Source of the DNA: Pikeienuella litoralis
Lineage (GTDB): Bacteria; Pseudomonadota; Alphaproteobacteria; Rhodobacterales; Rhodobacteraceae
Direction of reading: 5' to 3'
NCBI RefSeq assembly: GCF_037646705.1
Contig: NZ_JBBHER010000007.1
Location: forward strand, 62,001 to 126,000
DNA: 64,000 nt
Below the pieces are notes generated by a model. It did not search any database and had not been told where the DNA came from. It saw only the letters and a program-made list of their open reading frames with translations. Of this stretch, positions 55,701-63,002 are shown piece after piece (positions within the stretch are counted from its first letter, which is position 1; every line of letters starts with the position of its first letter). A program made the position numbers and the translations under genes.

Positions 55701-55788
55701 CGATCTCGAGCCCGTCGGGCAACCCGGTCGCGGAGTAGCTCAGCGCGGCGCCCGAGAAATGAATGGAAAGGTCGAGGGGAAGCGTCAT
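52702..55788 (-). CDS. Large spike-like protein with Ig-like domains and SASA/SGNH-like region
   Basis: 1028 residues, no signal peptide. The N-terminus holds a putative Ig (He_PIG-like) domain, YSATGLPDGLEIDPATGVVT, then further beta-rich repeats up to about residue 245. A lectin/LamG-like stretch follows at about 270-480 (FIELYKDGVRFHSSTLAAMP). Near residue 615 the motif VGYDIYPLGQSQVEIAL resembles block I of sialate O-acetylesterases (GQSN), with Gln for Asn. A late GNTHQDRAVPYGSERLL could supply the catalytic His. The gene overlaps the preceding small gene by ATGA and is linked to a spike-base-like gene. It may be a phage or gene-transfer-agent spike that binds or deacetylates surface polysaccharide. 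This is inferred; the fold is not proven. Confidence 0.6.
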   Translation of the reverse strand: MTLPLDLSIHFSGAALSYSATGLPDGLEIDPATGVVTGAFAAPGASVVTVTASNQAGEAVGAFNWLVEEATVIEAPENTAPPSIIGAAVIGETLNVEPGTWTGAPDFAFQWLRNGAPISGATGAAYVLAASDDLAEIAVRVTATNESGSAAAASAGAVVRYQAPFAEGGLQDQEFSLGGGARTVDAAADFIGAVGGAWSVSGAGATIDAAGVVSIPTDAPLADASVIVEYANSGGAASSAFSVTVKAAPSSIAVDSASVRFPVSNPMAASADMAYIALPNFKPIGVETVWAGDACFMASISMPAQSWSDTTKGWMKTNTHILGNGNSGGSANQSFSIFARPTRNLDERGNELVISVSGSGRRAEIDIGRERDFLAVARQVGSDLFIELYKDGVRFHSSTLAAMPEENFRNGFKIGAQGRGSDGLPVSFGGDGAFDGSVGFFGYIDGTVTQAQCEAISAGADPAAEITGWHYAAKFTDPSNTAPFADPTGKGAFTFVGSGFRKGGDIHPTRSGAAWFKLDPVFEGHVWSVAPGASTALITLSGKASGVTGQVEARYFDADGTVRKDWTVLAGSTIAGGAWEGTMEAPLGKGWGHVEARPVSSPAMVQRSRAECGVGYDIYPLGQSQVEIALTEASRGVTPSATAALSIAERIWSGTVPIDIVSQTPISPGRPVSDGLAAMASYAETVTDAPVRIISLAESGTGVAWLLDDSDTRRNWSDLVRVLDLAKPTSGAVVMNWGTAQLSVPDQAGNFLDPLWKGAAPTTQTYSVDHHIQGGDFPPETTFAISPITPHFSKGEVGPLASNPSTFWFQPVSAYNINKEMEAWCADEGLVYGPEIPGFVLEAGGNTHQDRAVPYGSERLLIRMAETGFRALGISGATDPTLGTAVRSGATITIPATLPNGGTLQTAWSIAGVTPPAGWTTVQGFEVSEDGGATWSNGASAASASPEFSAEIVGSSVVLTRAAGTWAAGTMWRYAAMGPLNYGETTKPLRLQHGLLYEGDGDGTGPVPQLASEGGIGLPVRSKEGVAA

Positions 55789-56198
55789 TGCATGATATCC
55801 ATCTGATCGGGAATTGGGCCGAGAAGCACGGGCGCCGCCAGAGAACGGCGGACCGTCGCCACGACGCGCGCCTGCGTGACCGAAACGCCGTCGGTCACCG
55901 GGATCGAAGCCGCGGTCGACACGCTCTCGCCTTCCGCGAACGCGTCGCCGAGCCCCTTGCGGTCAAATAAGATTTCGATCTTCGATCCCGATGTCGCGAG
56001 GGTGAAGAGCCCTCCCTGGTCGCCGGGCGCGTCGACCGTGTCCCCGCCGACAAGGGAGACCGGGCCGTCGGCGCCGGCGGCGCGGATTTCACCGATGACC
56101 GCTGGCGCGGCGTCATGCGCGACCACAGCGGAGAACGAGGCGGTGAAGCCCGAGTGACACTGGAGCACTATGAAGGCTGGAATCGGGATGATTTGCAT
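55785..56198 (-). CDS. Hypothetical protein of spike-like module
   Basis: 137 residues, not recognised. It is rich in small residues and probably all beta, with no signal peptide or clear membrane helix apart from the start PIPAFIVLQCHSGF. It lies 9 nt after the spike-base-like gene and overlaps the large Ig-domain gene by ATGA, so the three are one operon. Context suggests a structural part of the same particle or surface assembly, but nothing in the sequence itself shows this. Confidence 0.65.
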   Translation of the reverse strand: MQIIPIPAFIVLQCHSGFTASFSAVVAHDAAPAVIGEIRAAGADGPVSLVGGDTVDAPGDQGGLFTLATSGSKIEILFDRKGLGDAFAEGESVSTAASIPVTDGVSVTQARVVATVRRSLAAPVLLGPIPDQMDIMQ

Positions 56199-56207
56199 CT
56201 TGCGCCC

Positions 56208-56474
56208 TCAGCTGACGACGACTGCGTGGATCCCGTCAGCGGTCGTCCCGGTCGCGTGAACCGCCCTGACGCCGCAAAGCAGCCAGCCGAAATCCGGCAC
56301 CGCCACGGTCCGGCTTTCACCTTTCTGGCTGACGAACGCGATCGTGCCGCCGATTTCGGCGTAAAGGGCGATGGCGACGTCTTTCAACGACTCCGTATCG
56401 GACGGAGTGACCGGCGCGTAATCGATTCCCGGTCCGGACAGAGCCGAGGACCGGCGCGAAAAAGGGTTGGTCAT
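56208..56474 (-). CDS. Spike base protein, Rcc01079-like
   Basis: 88 residues. The sequence pattern, with YAPVTPSDTESLKDVAIALY followed by a GG and a hydrophobic beta segment, then RAVHATGTTADGIHAVV, agrees with the small spike-base family typified by Rcc01079 of Rhodobacter capsulatus, known from gene transfer agents and phages. Length is normal for that family (about 85-100). It is the first gene of a three-gene operon leading to the 1028-residue Ig-domain protein. No capsid, terminase or tail genes are in the window. Family recognition is from memory of the pattern, not from a search. Confidence 0.65.
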   Translation of the reverse strand: MTNPFSRRSSALSGPGIDYAPVTPSDTESLKDVAIALYAEIGGTIAFVSQKGESRTVAVPDFGWLLCGVRAVHATGTTADGIHAVVVS

Positions 56475-56571
56475 CTTGCGGCCTCCATTGCGCCGCGGCT
56501 AGAGGGATAGCGTGCGACGAGCTTCAGAAGGCGGAACTATTCACAAATTGAGCTAATATTTTCTTATACCA

Positions 56572-56586
56572 GCGCGCGTTGCGCGC
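56572..56586. other. Short GC hairpin between glycosyltransferase and spike module
   Basis: GCGCGC-GTT-GCGCGC at 56572-56586 lies in the 157-nt gap between two same-strand genes. The flanking stretch around 56540-56570 is AT-rich and may carry the promoter of the spike-like operon. The hairpin may end the polysaccharide transcript. No T tract follows. Confidence 0.35.
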
Positions 56587-56631
56587 AACAGCGGCCGCAA
56601 TCCGGCCGGCGCGGGCAGTATGAAAATAGAT

Positions 56632-58107
56632 TCAGTAGGCTCTCTTCTGGAAAAGAAGCACAAAACCCGTCATGAAGAGAATTCTGAGGTCGAACAGAAG
56701 AGACCAGTTCTCCGCATAGTAGATGTCATAGCGGATGCGCTCCTCCATCATGTCCAGCGTCTCGGTCTCGCCGCGAAGCCCGTTCACCTGCGCCCAACCG
56801 GTGATTCCCGGCTTCACCTTGTGCCGGGTGAAGTAGCCGCGGATTCGCCTCCCGTATTCCTCGTTATGGCTGAGCGCGTGCGGGCGCGGCCCGACCAGAG
56901 ACATCGAACCGTTCAGAACATTCAGCAACTGGGGCAACTCGTCGATCGAGGTCGCGCGGATGATGCGGCCGACCCGCGTCACGCGCGGGTCGCCCTTCGT
57001 CGCCTGCCGCACCGCGCCATCCCCGTCGCCGCACTGATACATGGAGCGGAACTTGTAGATCTTGAACACGCGGTTGTTGAAGCCGAGCCGCTTCTGCATG
57101 AAGAAAACCGGCCCCTTGGGGTCGTCGATCTTGATCGCGATCGCCACGAGGATCAGCAGCGGGCTGAACGCCAGGAGCGCCACGCTGGCGAACAGATAAT
57201 CCTCCAGGCTCTTCATGAGCGAGCTCCAGCCGGAAATCGGCCGGCGCTCGACCTCGAACATCGACAGATGCGACAGCGAGCCCAGAACAGGCCGGAACCG
57301 AAGCCGGAATCCGACCAGATCGCTGGAGATATGGACGTTGACGGGCAATTCCTTCAATTGCTCGACGATCCGGACCAGCTTCAGATCCTCATTCCAGGGC
57401 AGCGCGATGACGACATCGTCGATCAGCCCGGCCCGAACATCCTTGAGCAGCCGGTCGGAGCCGCCCGCTATCCTGCGCCCGCCGATCTCGCCGGAGGCGT
57501 CGTCGGAGTCGTCGGCGTAAACGCCGATCACCCTGGTGAAATACGGCTGAACCTCGTCGATCCGCGACAGGAAGCGCCGCGCCTGCTCGCCGCCGCCGAG
57601 AACGACAAGGCTGCGGCTGCCCCGGCCCGACCGGGCGAGGCGGCGGAGCGTGAAATAGACCAGCATGCGCATCGCCAGAATCGCGACGATGCTGAACCCG
57701 GCGAACGCGATCACCCATTTGAGGTTGAACTTCCCGGAATCGTCCAATGCGAAGATGACGGTCAGGAAAAACAGGAACGCGGTCACGATCCCCGCGATGA
57801 TCGCATCCGAGAAATGGATCGGCCGCATGAGCGCGTCGAGTTCGTAAAGCCCGGCGCGCTGAAACAGCAGAAAGGTTATGAAGCAGATGAAGACGGTGGC
57901 GAAAAGATACTGATTGGCCTGTCCGTCACCCAGGATCACGAAATAGCGGCAGGTCTGAAACGCGACGCATGCGATCAGAATCGCATCGAGAACCGCGACC
58001 ACGCCTGGCACGAGGGAGACCGAAAAACGCTGGCCGCTGTGTTCGAAATCGCCGGTGTCCGGTGCGCGAGGCGTCGGTTCGGGCATCAGGAACGTCTCCA
58101 AATTCAC
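56632..58107 (-). CDS. Undecaprenyl-phosphate sugar phosphotransferase (exopolysaccharide initiation)
   Basis: 491 residues. The N-terminal half has four to five membrane helices (VVAVLDAILIACVAFQTCRY first), then a Rossmann-like domain (SLVVLGGGEQARRFLSRI). The C-terminal catalytic domain of the WcaJ/ExoY group starts after another membrane segment and contains VFKIYKFRSM, TSIDELPQLLNVLNGSMSLV followed by GPRP, and HKVKPGITGWAQVNGLRGET. It transfers a hexose-1-phosphate to undecaprenyl phosphate, the first step of exopolysaccharide assembly at the inner membrane. Glucose or galactose is likely. Upstream on the same strand are a beta-barrel and a Wza-like exporter. Confidence 0.9.
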   Translation of the reverse strand: MNLETFLMPEPTPRAPDTGDFEHSGQRFSVSLVPGVVAVLDAILIACVAFQTCRYFVILGDGQANQYLFATVFICFITFLLFQRAGLYELDALMRPIHFSDAIIAGIVTAFLFFLTVIFALDDSGKFNLKWVIAFAGFSIVAILAMRMLVYFTLRRLARSGRGSRSLVVLGGGEQARRFLSRIDEVQPYFTRVIGVYADDSDDASGEIGGRRIAGGSDRLLKDVRAGLIDDVVIALPWNEDLKLVRIVEQLKELPVNVHISSDLVGFRLRFRPVLGSLSHLSMFEVERRPISGWSSLMKSLEDYLFASVALLAFSPLLILVAIAIKIDDPKGPVFFMQKRLGFNNRVFKIYKFRSMYQCGDGDGAVRQATKGDPRVTRVGRIIRATSIDELPQLLNVLNGSMSLVGPRPHALSHNEEYGRRIRGYFTRHKVKPGITGWAQVNGLRGETETLDMMEERIRYDIYYAENWSLLFDLRILFMTGFVLLFQKRAY

Positions 58108-58240
58108 ACTCGATCGCCGCGCAGACGACCCACATCATGAAACCTCTATATCATAGCGCCTTATGTCGCATGCCGACGCCGCCGGCAATCAACGTCGATT
58201 TAGAAATGAACCCCATGACGCCCCCACGTCGCAATCGGCT

Positions 58241-59440
58241 TCAGGGAGAAAGCGTGAAACTTCGCGAAAAGGAGACGAACACCTTGTGAGACATCGCCTC
58301 GCGGCTCGAATCCGGGACCCATCGCCCCAGATACCCGACCCGCGCCGTGACTTCGGGCGTCACCGCCAGCGAGTAGCCGAGCGACGCGTAAAGCTGGTTC
58401 TGCTCATCGCTGTTTTGCGAAAACGTCGACGCGGACACCTGCCGCGAATATCCGAACCCCATGTCGACGCCTTCGCGCCGATTGATCTGATACCGGCCCG
58501 ACGCGCCGATCGTGGTCCGGGTCTCCAGTTCGCCGGTCGAGCTCGGCTCCACGCCCTGCCTCGCCGTCAGCGAAAGGCTCAGGTCTTCGCTCGCCTGATA
58601 GATCGCGGAGACGTTGGCGTTGAAGCCGATCCCCGTGCTGGTGTCGCCGGCGGCGTCTTCGGTGTCGAGGAAGCTCGCGCCGAGCAGGCCGTCCAGATAG
58701 AATCTCGGGGTGATCTGCCCGCTGACGCCGCCATTCACATCGACGACGGTGGTGTCGGAGTCCTGCGCGCCGCCGATGTCGATCCGCCTGACGCCCACCC
58801 CGCCCTGCAGGGCGATCCTCTCGTTTATCCCGTGCGATATCCCCGCATTGGCGCCGATCGTGGTGCTGGGGGAGAGGGAATCGCTGTCATCGGTGTACCG
58901 GATCACGTTGACGATCGGGTCGAACGTAAACCGGGTCCGCGGATCGAGGTCGTATCCGACGCCGAGATTCCCCAGGACCGAGATCTGGGTGGCGTCCCGA
59001 TCGATCAGGTCGAGATCGGGAACGCCGGAATCGGGAAAGCCGAACTCGCTGAACGTCGTCGGCCGCACATCCGCGACGAGGCCGCCGCTCAGATCGACCG
59101 TTCCGACCCGGTGGCTGACCCGCGTGGCCAGCCTCGGGCTGATCTGGTTTGAGTCGCTGTTGTCGGAGCCGGTGAACAGGGTCCCGGTCAGTTGCGGATT
59201 GATCTCCAGCCGGGTGCGCGGCGTCTGAGAGATGATGTTGAGGCCGGCCGTGGTGACGGAGCCGAAAGCGGGGTCGTGAGACCCCGGATCGAGCCTCAGA
59301 TTGCTGTCGGCTTCAAAGCGCTGGCTGAGCGTGGCGAACAGGGACCACCCATCCGCCGCGGCGGGGAACGCGGCCATCGCGATCAGGGCCGCCGCAATGA
59401 GCGGAGCGCGGCTCCGATCTCGGAGGCGGATGGTGTTCAT
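58241..59440 (-). CDS. Outer-membrane beta-barrel protein of exopolysaccharide locus
   Basis: 399 residues. A Sec signal (PLIAAALIAMAAFPAAADGW) is followed by repeated short amphipathic strands with acidic turns, such as LNIISQTPRTRLEINPQLTG, VGYDLDPRTRFTFDPIVNVI and DGLLGASFLDTEDAAGD. The end KVFVSFSRSFTLSP approaches a barrel C-terminus. The pattern suits an outer-membrane beta-barrel of the type found beside polysaccharide export genes. It lies 15 nt after the Wza-like gene and is probably involved in export or anchoring of the polymer. Exact family not assigned. Confidence 0.72.
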   Translation of the reverse strand: MNTIRLRDRSRAPLIAAALIAMAAFPAAADGWSLFATLSQRFEADSNLRLDPGSHDPAFGSVTTAGLNIISQTPRTRLEINPQLTGTLFTGSDNSDSNQISPRLATRVSHRVGTVDLSGGLVADVRPTTFSEFGFPDSGVPDLDLIDRDATQISVLGNLGVGYDLDPRTRFTFDPIVNVIRYTDDSDSLSPSTTIGANAGISHGINERIALQGGVGVRRIDIGGAQDSDTTVVDVNGGVSGQITPRFYLDGLLGASFLDTEDAAGDTSTGIGFNANVSAIYQASEDLSLSLTARQGVEPSSTGELETRTTIGASGRYQINRREGVDMGFGYSRQVSASTFSQNSDEQNQLYASLGYSLAVTPEVTARVGYLGRWVPDSSREAMSHKVFVSFSRSFTLSP

Positions 59441-59455
59441 TTCTCTGGTCCGCGC

Positions 59456-60070
59456 TCAATCGAACAGGCTGCGCTCGGGCACGACGATCACATCTCCATC
59501 CGCGAGCAGCGGGCCCGGCGGGACCATCTCGCCGTCCTCGAGCGCCTCGTAGTCGAAAGTCTCGACCGTCGTCACGCCGCCGGCGGAATGATGAATCTGG
59601 ATGCGGCTCCGCGCGGCGAAGGGGCCGGGGCCGCCCGCGAGCGCGAGGGTCTGCATCACGGTCATCGGCTTCTTGAAGGGATACGCGCCGGGCTGGCGCA
59701 CTTCGCCGACGACATAGATGACCTCCGGGATCTCCTCCCCGGCGCCCGCGTTGAGGCCGATCGCGGAGACGGTGACCGTCGGCGGAGAGACGAAGATCCC
59801 GCTGAGGCCGGCGCGGATGCGCGCCGCCAGCTCCTCGGGCGTCTTGCCCTCGGCGGTCAGCATTCCGGCGATGGGGAGCGAAATGCGCCCGTCCGGCAAA
59901 ATCAGAACCTGGCGGTTGAGCGACGGATCCTCAAGAACGGTGACCTCGACGCTGTCGCCGGGCGCGAGCCGATAGAGATCGTCTCCCGGCTCGACCACCT
60001 GCGCTTGCGAAGAAGCAGCGAAGAAAGCCATGACGAAGAAGGCGCACGACATGATGATAAATCGCGGCAT
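59456..60070 (-). CDS. Polysaccharide export protein (Wza/GumB family)
   Basis: 204 residues. Signal peptide FIIMSCAFFVMAFFAASSQA is followed by a Poly_export domain, DDLYRLAPGDSVEVTVLEDP and LPDGRISLPIAGMLTAEGKT, then one SLBB-like domain, YVVGEVRQPGAYPFKKPMTV. It is shorter than Wza (about 380), matching GumB/ExoF-type proteins. No Cys for lipidation is seen at the cleavage site. First gene of the exopolysaccharide group on this strand; a 6-bp inverted repeat lies upstream. Confidence 0.87.
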   Translation of the reverse strand: MPRFIIMSCAFFVMAFFAASSQAQVVEPGDDLYRLAPGDSVEVTVLEDPSLNRQVLILPDGRISLPIAGMLTAEGKTPEELAARIRAGLSGIFVSPPTVTVSAIGLNAGAGEEIPEVIYVVGEVRQPGAYPFKKPMTVMQTLALAGGPGPFAARSRIQIHHSAGGVTTVETFDYEALEDGEMVPPGPLLADGDVIVVPERSLFD

Positions 60071-60126
60071 TTACGGTCTCCCTCTATCCGAGAGGCCGAT
60101 CCCGGCCTGCGTACGGACATTCGACA

Positions 60127-60146
60127 ATGATCATACTCTGGATCAT
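60127..60146. promoter_or_regulatory. AT-rich divergent promoter region with inverted repeat
   Basis: ATGATC (60127-60132) and GATCAT (60141-60146), 8 nt apart, lie in the 234-nt space between the divergent Wza-like gene and the ureidoglycolate lyase gene. TATTAT at 60146-60151 could be a -10 box for the plus strand. The repeat could be an operator for either gene. No other feature was seen in this gap. Confidence 0.4.
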
Positions 60147-60304
60147 ATTATACACAAAGACTCAACCACAACTTACTATCCTGGAAATGGAAACCGGATT
60201 CGCAGTGCCGATCTGCCACAACGCCCGGCGCGCGATCGTCAGGCGGCGGATCCGGCGCGGCGCCGCCCGATGGCGGGCGGAGATCGAACGCGGAGGGCCA
60301 CCCC

Positions 60305-60793
60305 ATGAGGAGAATTGCGGCGCGCACGCTCAGCGCGACGGCGTTCGCGCCGTTCGGCGACGTGATCGGGCTGAAGGCGAAGCCCGACAAGCTGATCAAT
60401 CAGGGGCTTTGCGGGCGCCACCATGATCTCGCCCGGCTGGATTTCGGCGACGGGCGCGCCGGCGTCAGTCTCTTCGACGCGGCGCCGCGCGCGCTTCCCT
60501 ATCGGCTGGAGATGATGGAGCGCCATCCCGAAGGCTCGCAGGCGTTCCTGCCGATGAGCCTCAGCCCCTTTCTGGTGATCGTCGCCGAAGACGCGGCCGG
60601 CGCGCCGGGCCGGCCGGCGGCCTTCCTCACCGCGCCGGGCGAGGGCGTGAACTTCCACCCGAACGTCTGGCACGGCGTCCTGACCCCGCTGAGCGCGCCG
60701 GGCCTCTTCGCGGTGATCGACCGCATCGGCCCCGGCGCCAATCTCGAGGAGCACTGGTTCGAGACGCCGTGGCTGATCGGGAGCGCCAAGTGA
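60305..60793 (+). CDS. allA: Ureidoglycolate lyase AllA
   Basis: 162 residues, normal for AllA. Family motifs: SATAFAPFGDVIGLKAKPDK near the N-terminus with KLINQG, MERHPEGSQAFLPMSLSPFL, VNFHPNVWHGVLTPL (cupin metal/substrate residues) and GANLEEHW near the end. It splits ureidoglycolate to glyoxylate and urea in the cytoplasm, the last step of purine ring breakdown by this route. No other ureide or urate genes are in the window, so it stands alone here. Confidence 0.88.
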   Translation: MRRIAARTLSATAFAPFGDVIGLKAKPDKLINQGLCGRHHDLARLDFGDGRAGVSLFDAAPRALPYRLEMMERHPEGSQAFLPMSLSPFLVIVAEDAAGAPGRPAAFLTAPGEGVNFHPNVWHGVLTPLSAPGLFAVIDRIGPGANLEEHWFETPWLIGSAK

Positions 60794-60827
60794 ACAGGGG
60801 CGGGCCGCAAGGCGCGCCCCGCCCGCG

Positions 60828-61187
60828 TCACGTCCGCGCCGCTCCCCGCGTCGCCGCGACGTAAACCACCGTCGCCGCAAGGGCGTAGACGAAGTTGAGC
60901 CCCAGCACCCAAAGCCAGGGCGCCGTCGCGCCGAACACCGTCTTGGCGAGGATCGAGGGAATCACCGTCAGCGCCGCGAGCGCCGCCGCCCAGGCCTGCG
61001 CCCCGGACATCCGGACGAAGATCGGCGCCAGCAGGGCGGCGACGATGATCGCCACCGCCTCGCGCCCGAAGCTGAGGATCAGCGGGGCGAGCGGCGCGCC
61101 GAACGCCAGCATGATCGCGATCGAGTTTGCGATCGCGCCGGCGACGCCCGCCACGACGATGGCGACGATGATGCGGGTGGTGAACAT
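60828..61187 (-). CDS. Small four-helix membrane protein, unknown
   Basis: 119 residues with four hydrophobic segments: IIVAIVVAGVAGAIANSIAI, PLILSFGREAVAIIVAALLA, QAWAAALAALTVIPSIL and VLGLNFVYALAATVVYVA. Probably an inner-membrane protein; no known family was recognised. It lies alone, convergent with allA. Start MFTTRIIVAIVV is preceded by AGGGAG. Confidence 0.65.
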   Translation of the reverse strand: MFTTRIIVAIVVAGVAGAIANSIAIMLAFGAPLAPLILSFGREAVAIIVAALLAPIFVRMSGAQAWAAALAALTVIPSILAKTVFGATAPWLWVLGLNFVYALAATVVYVAATRGAART

Positions 61188-61494
61188 GGCGTGCGCTCCC
61201 TGAGCCGGCTGGCCGCCCAGGCGCCGTCAGCCGCGCGCGATCCTGCGCCCGGCCCGGCGCCGGGTCAACGTCCGCCGACGCGCCCCAGAACGCCCGAACC
61301 GAGCCGCCGCCGCATATTTGGCTCTTGAGATTTCGCGGGAATTCACGTCTATGCGGCGCAGATAGCGTAAGGATCCGGCGAAACTCAGGCGGCTCATTCG
61401 GCCGCCGACCCGCCGGGCGCCCCCTGAAACATGCACACATCGCACTGCCGGAGCGTCTTGCGAAAGACATTTCGACAAAGGGTATTGGACTTTC
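61188..61494 (+). promoter_or_regulatory. Intergenic leader of SulP gene
   Basis: About 300 nt without a recognisable gene, lying between the divergent small membrane protein gene and the SulP gene. It must hold both promoters. A GC-rich inverted stretch (CCCGGCCCGGCGCCGGG at about 61239-61255) is present. There is no strong ribosome-binding site directly before the SulP ATG. Confidence 0.35.
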
Positions 61495-62991
61495 ATGATC
61501 TCACTCTCCGACTACCGCCGCCAATGGTTCGGCAATATCCGCGGCGATGTGCTGGCGGGCGTCGTCGTCGCTCTGGCGCTGATTCCCGAGGCGATCGCCT
61601 TCTCCATCATCGCCGGCGTGGACCCGAAAGTGGGGCTCTACGCCTCCTTCTCGATCGCGGTGATCATCGCCTTCACCGGCGGGCGGCCCGGCATGATCTC
61701 GGCCGCCACCGCCGCCACCGCCGTCCTCATGGTGACGCTGGTGAAGGAGTACGGCCTCGAATATCTGCTCGCGGCCACCGTCCTCGCGGGGCTGCTTCAG
61801 ATCGGCGCCGGCCTGCTCAAGCTCGGCCGCTTCATGCGCTACGTGTCGAAATCGGTGATGACCGGCTTCGTGAACGCGCTGGCCCTCCTCATCTTCATGG
61901 CGCAGCTCCCGGAGCTGAACCTGAACAATCCCGGCGTCACCTGGCTGACCTTCGCGCTTCTGGCGGCGGGGCTGGCCATCATCTACCTCTTTCCGCGCAT
62001 CACGACCGCGGTGCCCTCGCCGCTCGTCACCATCATCGTGCTGACCGTGGTGGTGGTGGTCATGGGCTGGGACGTCCGCACCGTGGGGGACATGGGGGCG
62101 CTGCCGGACACGTTGCCGGTCTTCCTGATCCCCGAGGTGCCGCTGACCTTCGAGACCCTGCTGATCATCTTCCCCTATTCGGCGGGCGTCGCGGTCGTCG
62201 GGCTCCTCGAAAGCCTGATGACCCAGAACATCGTCGACGATCTGACCGACACCAAATCCAGCCGGAACATGGAATGCATCGGTCAGGGCGTCGCCAACAC
62301 GGCGACGGGGTTCATCGGCGGGATGGCCGGCTGCGCCATGATCGGCCAGTCGATCATCAACGTGAAATCCGGCGGACGCGGGCGCCTGTCGGCGTTCACG
62401 GCGGGCGCGTTCCTCCTGGTCCTGATCGTCGGGCTCGGCGACCTTGTGGCGCGGATTCCGATGCCGGCGCTGGTCGCCATCATGATCATGGTCTCCATCG
62501 GCACCTTCTCCTGGTCCTCGATCAAGAATCTGAGAACGCATCCGCGCTCGTCGTCCATCGTGATGATCGCGACGGTGGCCACCGTGGTCTACACCCACAA
62601 TCTCGCCATCGGCGTGCTGGTCGGCGTGCTGCTCTCCGGGATCTTCTTCGCCGGAAAGATCGCCCAGCTGTTCCGCGTATCCTCGACCCTCTCCGCCGAC
62701 GGGCGCGAGCGGACCTATGTGCTCGAGGGGCAGCTTTTCTACGGATCGGCCGAGGATTTCGCGAACGCGTTCGATTTCCGCGAGGCGCTCGACCGCGTGA
62801 TCATCGACGTCAGCCGGGCGCATATCTGGGATATCAGCTCGGTTCAGGCGCTGGACATGGCGATCCTCAAGTTGCGCCGCGAGGGCGCGGATGTTCAGGT
62901 GGTCGGCATGAACGAAGCGTCCGAAACCCTCGTCGACAATCTCGCCATCCATGACAAGCATGGCGCGGTGGACACGCTGATGGGGCATTGA
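61495..62991 (+). CDS. SulP-family anion transporter with STAS domain
   Basis: 498 residues. The membrane part (about ten to fourteen segments) starts with the SulP pattern DVLAGVVVALALIPEAIAFS and IIAGVDPKVGLYASF. Then come GRPGMISAATAATAVLMVTL and IGQGVANTATGFIGGMAGCA. A C-terminal cytoplasmic STAS domain lies at about 400-498 (VLEGQLFYGSAEDFANAF, then VIIDVSRAHIWDISSVQALD). SulP proteins move sulfate, bicarbonate or other anions, often with Na+ or H+. It is followed after 11 nt by a UspA gene, a pairing often seen. Substrate not readable. Confidence 0.88.
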   Translation: MISLSDYRRQWFGNIRGDVLAGVVVALALIPEAIAFSIIAGVDPKVGLYASFSIAVIIAFTGGRPGMISAATAATAVLMVTLVKEYGLEYLLAATVLAGLLQIGAGLLKLGRFMRYVSKSVMTGFVNALALLIFMAQLPELNLNNPGVTWLTFALLAAGLAIIYLFPRITTAVPSPLVTIIVLTVVVVVMGWDVRTVGDMGALPDTLPVFLIPEVPLTFETLLIIFPYSAGVAVVGLLESLMTQNIVDDLTDTKSSRNMECIGQGVANTATGFIGGMAGCAMIGQSIINVKSGGRGRLSAFTAGAFLLVLIVGLGDLVARIPMPALVAIMIMVSIGTFSWSSIKNLRTHPRSSSIVMIATVATVVYTHNLAIGVLVGVLLSGIFFAGKIAQLFRVSSTLSADGRERTYVLEGQLFYGSAEDFANAFDFREALDRVIIDVSRAHIWDISSVQALDMAILKLRREGADVQVVGMNEASETLVDNLAIHDKHGAVDTLMGH

Positions 62992-63002
62992 GGGGGAACG
63001 AC

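Noticed and set aside
53416..55806. 796-codon plus-strand frame opposite the large Ig-domain gene
   Set aside because: Arg-rich and featureless; the minus frame has Ig-like repeats and is coupled by ATGA to its neighbour.
52702..56474. Complete prophage
   Set aside because: Only spike-like genes are present. No integrase, terminase, portal, capsid, lysis genes or attachment repeats were seen.
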